Positions 56,130 through 64,000 of a stretch of DNA of 64,000 nt are shown here, one piece after another. The notes under the pieces were generated by a model. That model ran no database searches and was not told where the DNA came from. It saw only the letters and a list, made by a program, of their open reading frames with translations. Within the stretch, counting starts at the first letter, position 1. Every line of letters starts with the position of its first letter. This DNA comes from Hypericum androsaemum (lineage: Eukaryota > Streptophyta > Magnoliopsida > Malpighiales > Hypericaceae), in assembly GCA_963995505.1 (NCBI GenBank), contig OZ023186.1, positions 15,879,570 to 15,943,569 on the forward strand. The letters run 5' to 3'. A program made the position numbers and the translations under genes.

Positions 56130-56870
56130 AAATGGTATGCCCCGGTAATGAGAAAATGATATGCCGTGTCATGACAAAATGGTATGACATGTACAACCTA
56201 TGTATTATATCATTTAATTAATTATTTAATTTTTTATTATAAGTATTTTTACATACCATTCGAATATACCATTCGATATAATTGGACATATCATTTGACA
56301 TAACCGGACAAACCATTCAATATAATTGGGCATACCATTTGACTTAATTGGGTATACAATTCGATATAATTGGCATAACATTTGACATAACCGAACATAC
56401 CATTTGATAATTGGCATACTATTTGATATAACTGGGCATACCATTCGATATAATTGGACATACCATTTGACATAATCGGCTATACAATTCGATATAATTG
56501 GCATATCATTTGACATAACCAGACATACTATTCGATATAATTGGGCATACCATTTGACATAATCAGGTATACAATTCGATATAATTGACATACCATTTGA
56601 AATAACCGAACATACCATTTGATATAATTGGCATACCATTTGACATAACCGGACATACCATTCGATATAATTGGGCATACCATTTGACGTAACCGAACAT
56701 ACAATTTGATATAATTGGACATACCATTTAACATAATCGGACATACCATTCAACATAAGCGAGCATACAACCCTAATTGTGAATTTAATCGAGATATGTT
56801 ATAATTGGACATACCATTTAACATAATCGGACATACCATTCAACATAAGCGAGCATACAATTTTAACATA
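56130..56870. repeat. 22-bp tandem repeat array
   Basis: About 25 units of CATACCATTTGACATAACCGGA / CATACCATTCGATATAATTGGG type alternate, with some 21-bp variants. The first part (56130-56190, AAATGGTATGCC words) is in the opposite orientation. A 176-codon minus-strand open frame exists only because of the repeat. Confidence 0.9.
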
Positions 56871-56894
56871 TCTCGATTAAATTCACAATTAGGG
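56771..56894. repeat. Perfect 31-bp inverted repeat around satellite units
   Basis: 56771-56801 (starts CCCTAATTGTGAATTTAATC) is the exact reverse complement of 56864-56894. The 62-bp loop is a direct copy of the ~60 bp just before the left arm (56708-56770, ATAATTGGACATACCATTTA onward). Confidence 0.95.
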
Positions 56895-57785
56895 AATTCA
56901 ATAGAAATTGATCCATCCAGGAGGAGCTCGGCATCATTTTTTCCTCTATGTTTACGCGTACACAAATATTCTTAAAATAAACACCATTGAGAAATTGTCA
57001 AACTATAAAGAACTTATATCATTAAAAAAATCAAATTTATTCTTAAGCTAGATCCTACTTATCTCGAATTAAAGAAATTAAGAAACTCAAAATAAACAAT
57101 CTAAAGGTTTGATGACCATCCCAATCTCGGGCCGCCGTCCACGTGTTGCCCTCCTCCATTATAATTGCATGATTTTTTTAGAGGCCACCAATATAAAACC
57201 GAGCTATAAGATCCATTGCAATCTCCAGTCACTCGACGGTGATCCTGTCCATTCACCAATCGAGCTACAAGATCTTCCCATTGATCGTCACCACCGGGGA
57301 TCGAAACCAGGAGCTTTGCTAGTTCTGGCGTCGACAAGGGGACTCTCAAGCCATTATGCCTGGCTGCTTCAATCGTCCACCTCGTCTGCTCGCCGCCCTC
57401 ATTGTCGGTTCTCCTCGCCACTCGTCTTCTAATAATGGCAATGGAGAGAGAGAGAGGGGGGGGGGGGGGGGGGGGGGGTATTGAGCGCTCTGGATCGAGG
57501 ATCGGAGAGATAAAGAGAGCAAAGTATGTAAATTGCAAAATTATCCCGCCTTAATTTTGACCATCAGATCAGCGAGATATTTATTGGGCCTGATCCAATG
57601 ACTACGTTCCACTCAAGGAAGGGCCTGACTGGATTTTTGCAGTTAGGACCCAATCCTCTCCCATCTACTGTGAATGTTATTGGAAAATATTTATTTTTTA
57701 CTATTTACTCTAATCTAACTGAACAATTAAGGTTTTTAATACTAAGTTCTTTTATCTATCATTTTGCACATTACTTTTTGTCAAT
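56895..57785. other. Intergenic with a 23-base poly-G run
   Basis: 57456-57478 is an uninterrupted G-run following a GA repeat. The minus-strand frame at 57101-57538 is not recognised as a family. Confidence 0.4.
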
Positions 57786-60522
57786 CTTAGATATGTCTTA
57801 AATTCTTATTTATTTATTTTCTATTGTATATGACTTTTAATTATATGAAAATGTATAACAGATTATGGCTAGTCTCTTATAAATAGGAGGGTATGATTTA
57901 AGTATTCTTTGAGCTTTCACAATAGCGTAGTAGTATAGGCCACTAAAAAGCTCGAGGCTGGTCGTATCACCATAGCCTACGTATCTGTTATACTGCATAT
58001 ATCATAGTTATTGATCGTCACACCCCGATATAGGTCAGTTGACCGAACAATGTATATCGCATGTCCTCGTTATTCCTCTGTTACTCTTATATCTATCTGT
58101 TGTCGATAATGGGCTACGAAAAAGTTGTATTTGCGCTTCCATTGTCCGAGCAACTGGTATGAGAGCTTTTGGTGTCGATTCAATTTAGAAATTGGTGAAG
58201 AAGACAAGAGGAATGGTAATTTTGTAATTCCAGAGGCAAGTGGGATAGATTGGCAATTTCAGAGGAGAAATTATGGTAGGGGTAGTTCCGAAAATTCCAG
58301 ATTTTGAGATTAGGGGTTTACACCATTAGAGGTGACTGCCACAACCAATACGAGCTACCCGTACTATCCACCGCACGAAGAATGACGTAAAGAGGAGGTT
58401 TACGCACTGTTCACGGTGTCCTGCAGAGAGGTGTTGCCAATAGAGGAAACCCATGTCAGACCCGAAGTCGCATCGTGGCTGTCCAGAAAGAAAGGTCCCA
58501 AAGTTTTGAGGGGCCAACGTCATCCTGAATAAAGATCGCTCAGCCATTCGTTGTTCACCGCTCCAGGAGATAGAGAACCCAATAAGGGAGAAGAGTCATC
58601 GCCGTCGCCGTCGCTCCGAGGAGAGGAGAACCTCTATGTAGCCCATGCATCAATTAGAGAGGCATCAGCCTTGTGAGCAACCGCTAGCCACCAACACTGC
58701 ACCTGGAAAAGAGGAGAAGAAGACCTTGTTGTCCCACCCGCCAGCCAACTGAAGGAAGAATAGCTTCAGCTGCGCTCTGACCTCCTTCGCCGCAAGAGGT
58801 CTACCATTTCTTTGCTTGTACCAACCAAGGCAAGCTTGTGTCGTCACTGTCAAAAGAATGGCCATCGTTGCCGCCCCCTCATCTCTCGGTGAAAACCCTT
58901 AGTTTGAGGTTTAAGTTGACAAATGTTGACAATTTGACTAGTCTTGGTTTTTGTTGACTGAAAGTCAAATGTTTGGCAGTTTTTAAGTTTTTTTTCAGCA
59001 GATTTATACTGATTGTCTTGGTACATATTAGTTAAATTTGATGGGCATTGTGAGTTTATTTGTCCAAGTTGAGGTTGACCAGATAAAAGTCAGATTGAGT
59101 TCATGTTAAAACAGAGGCGAGAAGGTTCACATTTGGTTGATTAACAGTTGATGATCAGTCATGAGATTTGGTTCAAAGTGGAAGATTGTTTGGGTAGTTG
59201 ACCAAAATTGTATTGGAGCTGGAGCTTGAGTCCAATAGAGGTGAAAAGATTTCTCTGAAGACTCTCGTGTTCCATAAGAACTGATAGTATATGCTTGGCT
59301 TCACAGAAGTTGATCGGTCAGAGTGGTCGTATCATGTTAGACCAACAGGTGGATTGTGTGTAGACCATGAGCACTCGTTGATGAGTCACACATGTAGTGC
59401 AGATTTGGAAAAATTTTGGTTCAGATTCAGTGCAGAGGTGGTGTATGCAGATTTAGCGCATTGCAGATTAGGCACAAATTTGGCGCAGATATAGTGTATA
59501 TTTGGCGAAGTGTAGTTTAGCACACATTTTGTACAAGTACTAGTTTATTTTACTCACATGTTCTGAAGTATACCACAAGGAGGGAGGCGCAGTATTTCCA
59601 TGGTTGGTGTCCAACAAGGTGATCACAAGGAAGGGATATAAAGTCCAAAAACTGGTGTAGTATGCAATGGTTCCAAGATTGTTGTTCAACAAGATGTTCA
59701 TGTGGCAGTGATGTAAGGCCATAAGGGTATTCACGAGGAGGTGATATAAATCCAGATAGGTGTTCACGAGAAGGTGATGTAAAGTCCTGAAGTTGGTGCC
59801 ATTTTTCCTTGTTTTCATCGAGATAGATCATCGTCCACATAGAGGTGGAGATTTCCCGTAGAGGTGGAGTGACGAAGTATCGACTGAGAAAATATGGCGC
59901 TGAAAAGCAAGTTGAAATGTTGCACACATATAATTTTCTCCTGTTGTATTAATTTTTCTGGCATGAAGATCTATTAGGAGTAGCTAGTTGAAGATTTCAT
60001 GTGGGGTTTTGCAGAGATTGAGGTGAACGATGATGTCATGTTCGAGATTGAACATGAAGCTCATTGAAAGAGTCGCGCAGTAAAGATGATCGAATGTGGA
60101 AGAGCATTTGGAACTCGAGAAGATTATTGATTTTAGAATTTGATCCAAGGTGGAGATTATTGGGATATGTCTCAAATTCCAATCTAGTTATTTCCTATCT
60201 TATAAGAATTCTAATTAGGTGGGAACTCGATTTCATGTATAGCAGATTAAGACTAGCCTCTTATAAAAATAAGTGGATGGTTTAGTTGTTCTATGAGCTT
60301 TCACACTTGTGCAATAGTATAGGTAGAAAAAAAGGCTTGAGGAAGGTTGCCTCACTATAGCCTATGTATCCGTTGTACTCCATTGATCTTTGTAATTTAT
60401 CATCTCATCTCGTATTTGTAAGTCAGTTGATCGAACCACGTCTATCGTGTGCCCTCGTTATTCCTCTATTATTAATATATCTCTCTGTTGTTGAACTATG
60501 GGCCTACTTTCATGTCACGCCC
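57786..60522 (+). mobile_element. Old non-coding LTR element (LARD/TRIM-like)
   Basis: Related ~360-bp flanks: left 57786-58152 and right ~60158-60522 share ATATGTCT-AAATTC, CTTATAAA TATA boxes, TGAGCTTTCACA, ATAGCCTA-GTATC, GTCAGTTGA-CGAAC and CCTCGTTATTCCTCT. Directly after the left LTR is TGGTATGAGAGC (58155-58166), one base from the initiator-Met primer site; AAGGTGGAGA precedes the right LTR. The ~2-kb interior has no gag/pol. The LTRs are well diverged, so it is old. Confidence 0.7.
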
Positions 60523-62217
60523 CAAAAATAAGGCACGTCAACCGCCATGAGTGAATATCTCCGTAAGGCTCCTTTATTTCTCAAATCGTAAACAAGTCTT
60601 AAATCTGATAGATAAATTGTCTTAAACATCAACAGAAATATCTTAAATCAAAATACATGACTAAAGATGCATGTCTTTTCCTTTAGCTCTCATTTCCCTT
60701 CTGTCCCCGACATATCTGAAATAACATAGCGTATTTTGATGAGATTACGAAACTTAGTAAGCCGAACTCCAATGAACACATCAATCACAAAACACATATA
60801 ACATCAACCAAATTAAAAACATAGTATGTCAACCAACAAAACTCCTAACTGTGAATATCGGGATCCTGTGGGCCATCGTAAATACCCAATTTTTGCTCTC
60901 ATAGGACATACATCTTACAGGACACAGAAGCGAAAGGAGGATTTTCTCCACGAGGCACATATATTTACTATACTCTAGTAGAATATGAAAACATACAGAA
61001 TACTTTACGAAAATAGTAACGTAGAGCCAATCCCGACTAGAACAAAATAAAGTTCGTAAAAACATAACTGAATTCATATGGACATCACATAATACAGATT
61101 AAGCCCATACTAACATAACAATATACATACTCACATAATACAAAGAAAATATATAAGGAGCAGAATACATACAAAGAAAGTATTTACATGCAGACATAGA
61201 AGAATCCAGATCGAACTAAATATATACGAATCGTATACGAATATAGCAAAATACATACGGACAGAGACCTATACAAATAGAATACATACACACAGAATAC
61301 ATACTCACAGAAGACATACACATGTAATGCTTATCGATACACACAAAATACACATATACGTACAAAGAGAAATATAGACGAAAATACGAAAGGAAACACA
61401 GAAGGAAATACTGACAGAATGCACATCAATTATAGACAGATCATATACTAACAAAAATACTGAATGAATACAGATCATATATGGATAGAAATATGAAAGG
61501 AAATATAGATAGAATATGGATCAAATATAGATAAATTATAGACAAAAATACAAACATAGATTCAATCTTATCTCGACATTGATTCTCGTAGTTTTTATTA
61601 CTCTATGTCCTCCTCAAGATCCTACAAGTTCTTTATGGTATTATTTCAATATTATGATTTTGATAGGTAAATGGGAATATACAAATCAGAACAACGGCTT
61701 ACCCTAGCTTCTTGCGATGTACCATCTACGTTCCCTTGCTCACTTTCGCCCAACTCTCTCGTTCCATCTTAGAGCAGAGAGAAACAATATTTTTGTAAGG
61801 TAAGGTCGACCAGCCCCATAATGGTAGTTATAGGGTTTGACAATTTACGAAGTACTTTTAGGAATGACATTAACAGTTTTGAACGAATTATTTTTGTTCC
61901 ATGATGTGTCCAAAAAAGAGATAAAATAAATTTTTTTTGAAACATGTGAGCTAGAAACTTTTTATTTATGAAGAAATATTAAAATATATAAATATAACGG
62001 AATAAGAAAAACGATAAATTCTATGACGAATTCCGCTCCCTCTAAGAAAATGATGTGGTTGACAAGTGAACGGTGGATATGGATTTTGTAAAAGAGCATT
62101 TAACCTAGTTGCACAAGACATATACAAATTAAAAAAATCTAAAGTTCAAATGGTAAAAAATTTACCTTTAAAAAAAATATCAGTGGATATTTGCCCGTAG
62201 CTGCCTTGTATTTTATG
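60523..62217. other. Intergenic; CA/GA-rich low-complexity tract
   Basis: TGTCACGCCCC at 60511-60525 resembles an LTR terminus but has no partner. 61140-61560 is purine/ACATA-rich with repeated CATACACACAGAATACATAC and GAATATGGATCA-like words. No gene. Confidence 0.35.
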
Positions 62218-62644
62218 GCTTTGGATTGGGTACGGAGTGAAGAAATTGATTTCGAACAGTTTGGAGTGAAGGGGGACCGCAGCGGCAAGCGTAAGTATGT
62301 GATAATGGCAAGCGTAGTTATGTGATAATGGCAAGTACAGTTATGTGATAATGGCATTTATTTTTGTGAAAACGGCAAGTCCCTGTTGATGATAATGTCA
62401 CGCATAGTTTTTTTCATTTTGGTCCCCGTATTTTAGCATTTTTGCAAAAAGGTCACAATGGCATGTGCAGTTATGTGATACTGGCATGCGCAGTTATGTG
62501 ATAATGGCATTTGTATCCGGCCTGTGTTTGTGCGTGATTTTTTTTATTTTGATCCCTATATTTTAGCGCGTTTGCAAAAAAATTCCCGTGTGTCTTCATT
62601 CCAAACGGTTCGAAATAGTGGCATTCTGTACCCAATCTATACCA
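62218..62644. mobile_element. MULE-type MITE, 427 bp
   Basis: TGTATTTTATG at 62207-62217 and 62645-62655 brackets the element. The ends are inverted and related over ~55 bp (TTGGATTGGGTACGGAGTG...TTTCGAACAGTTTGGAGTGAAG-type left arm versus its complement at the right). The interior has tandem ~23-bp units GTGATAATGGCAAGCGTAGTT. Confidence 0.7.
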
Positions 62645-62655
62645 TGTATTTTATG

Positions 62656-63439
62656 ATAACCCGGATAGGTTGCTGGAGTAAATCGATTTAAATGTCATCA
62701 ATCTTACATTGTTCTATTTTTTCGACTCACGTACTTCAGTAAACAAATGGATGACAACATAGGCATCGGATCTAGCGAGAAGAATAATATTCGTGGCAGA
62801 TTGTAATGGATAAAGAGGAGATAATGGATAAGTATCCCATCTAAAATAAACAACACCGCAACAACATTTAAAATACTTTAATCAAAAGTATTGTTTTAAG
62901 ATTCTAAAAATCTACCGTTTTTCGAATATGACAGGGAAATATTAGATATTAATCAATTTATTAAATATTTAAATTGTTGATGGTTGGTGGGAAAAGGGAA
63001 ATCTTTAAATAAGCCTCAAGTAAAATGGATTAGTTTAGGCGTTCAACTTTTTGTACCGGAGAGGGGAAACTGCAGATGGCCTAGTTGATGAAAAAAATGA
63101 TGATACAAATTAAAAAATATATTAATAATTATACATTTTAACTCTACACTTACATAATTTGCGTCGCTGGAGTTAATTAAATAGTCTGCAAGCTGTTTCT
63201 ATTGGTTGGTGGCTTTGAAATTTCGAGTGTAGTAGTGTGTATTTTGCATTTATAGACTTGATTTTTTTTGTGACTTATAGATTTGATAATTTCAGGGACG
63301 TATAAACATGTCTTCGCATTTTTTTGTTTCGAGAGTAGAACACTAACAGCTCTATTTAGACAACCTTCCAATAATATTTTTTACATTTTATAAATCTTGA
63401 ACGAACGTAAATTTAACTTACTTACCACACCAACTCATG
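62656..63439. other. Intergenic AT-rich
   Basis: Nothing recognised. Confidence 0.4.
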
Positions 63440-64000
63440 TTAGTGCGTAATCAGAAAAACGGGATAATTGACTCTCCGCGTAGGGAATGGATTGGGTCCT
63501 GACTTCAGAAATCCAGTCTTCGTCTCCTCCGCTCGCCTCCCTTCGTTCGCCGTTCGCCGGCCATCCGCCATCTGGCCAGCGGGCTTCTCTGCTTATGACC
63601 CCCTCGCTCCGCCATCCTTACCTTCCGTTGATCGCCCTCATTCGGTCGTCCTTTTCTATCTCTGGTCGTTCTCGATCTGCCATCCTTTCCAGTCGTCAGT
63701 CGTTCTCGCTCGTGACCTCCTCGCTCGATTGTCCTTGCTCGTGTCTGCCCCGCTCCGACACTGCAGTCTGTGGCTCGCCCATCTGTCGCAGTAGGCAGCC
63801 CCCGGTTCCTGCCTTTCTAGTCTGTTCCTCCTCTGTTCGGTTCCAGTTCATGATCAGTTCCATTGAGGACACCGGTGGTTCTCGGTGGGGGTGGTCGCCG
63901 CTAACCTCCCCCCCTGTCGGCTCGCTTCCATTTTTGCTTGTTTATTTTTTCTCTAGTCTATGTTGCATTTATCGTATGTTTTTCTATGTGCTTGTTGCTT
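63440..64000 (+). other. C/T-rich GC-high segment cut by the window end
   Basis: Composition shifts sharply at ~63465 to pyrimidine-rich, GC-rich sequence with GGTGGGGGTGGTCGCC, then T-rich sequence. It recalls the minus-strand leader of the retroposon at 3254-5339 and could be the 5' end of a related element or a gene leader. No conserved protein was recognised. Confidence 0.35.

Noticed and set aside
56226..56756. 176-codon minus-strand protein
   Set aside because: Open only because a 22-bp repeat cycles through three frames; no family resemblance.
57456..57478. Functional poly-G signal
   Set aside because: A 23-G homopolymer after a GA repeat is more simply a microsatellite, and its length is prone to sequencing error.
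57101..57538. 145-codon minus-strand gene
   Set aside because: Starts beyond the poly-G run, is low complexity there, and shows no recognised domain.
1..64000. An autonomous transposase for the MULE or hAT elements
   Set aside because: No MuDR-type, hAT dimerisation or other transposase motif was found on either strand; all DNA elements here depend on enzymes encoded elsewhere.

Overview
This is nuclear DNA of a flowering plant, most likely a eudicot. The evidence is AT-rich intergenic sequence, plant-type Pol III snRNA promoters (USE plus TATA), a plant S40 gene, a plant-specific RING/VWA ubiquitin-ligase gene, Cassandra TRIM elements carrying 5S-like sequence, and many Mutator-like, hAT, LINE and SINE insertions. 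I could not determine the species.

Only a few genes look functional. A two-exon gene of the WAV3/WAVH RING-VWA E3 ligase family lies at 6992-10884, with two SINEs in its intron. A single-exon S40/DUF584 senescence-regulator gene lies at 52358-52843. Two U6 snRNA genes (17448, 33516) and two U3 snoRNA genes (19601, 34802) all lie on the plus strand with USE and TATA elements. A possible tiny two-exon cysteine/proline-rich protein gene lies at 14389-14651. Other protein-like sequence is broken: an EF-1alpha 5' fragment, a receptor-kinase fragment, LINE reverse transcriptase/RNase H remnants, and gene pieces captured by Mutator-like elements (MULEs).

Layout: 0-1.4 kb, EF-1alpha fragment and a 22-bp satellite. 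1.6-2.8 kb, a Pack-MULE carrying a CCT-delta fragment. 3.25-5.34 kb, a minus-strand retroposon with a triplicated internal unit. 6.6-11.2 kb, the WAV3-like gene. 11.9-12.9 kb, a hAT element with a nested LINE. 14-16.4 kb, the small gene and a tandem repeat interrupted by a Cassandra TRIM. 16.7-42.6 kb, an old direct tandem duplication. Each half carries one U6 and one U3 gene, and each half has its own later insertions, so many elements can be read as filled versus empty sites. 42.7-43.9 kb, another MULE. 44.2-47.0 kb, a decayed LINE. 48.2-50.5 kb, two Pack-MULEs carrying bHLH and UFD2/E4 fragments. 51.3-52.0 kb, a complete young Cassandra. 52.2-52.9 kb, S40. 54-64 kb, a SINE, a 22-bp satellite with a perfect hairpin, a non-coding LTR element, and a MULE-type MITE.

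The snRNA/snoRNA genes share more than the usual USE/TATA pair. All four carry a GGGAYCCATCTA block and an AACGG-N-GCCGTT palindrome upstream, and a third, decayed U3-type promoter is visible near 21 kb. The MULEs form a loose family with GGGAAAAG-type termini and 9-bp target duplications. At least three, and probably four, carry recognisable fragments of host genes. No transposase gene is present in the window, so all DNA transposons here are non-autonomous.
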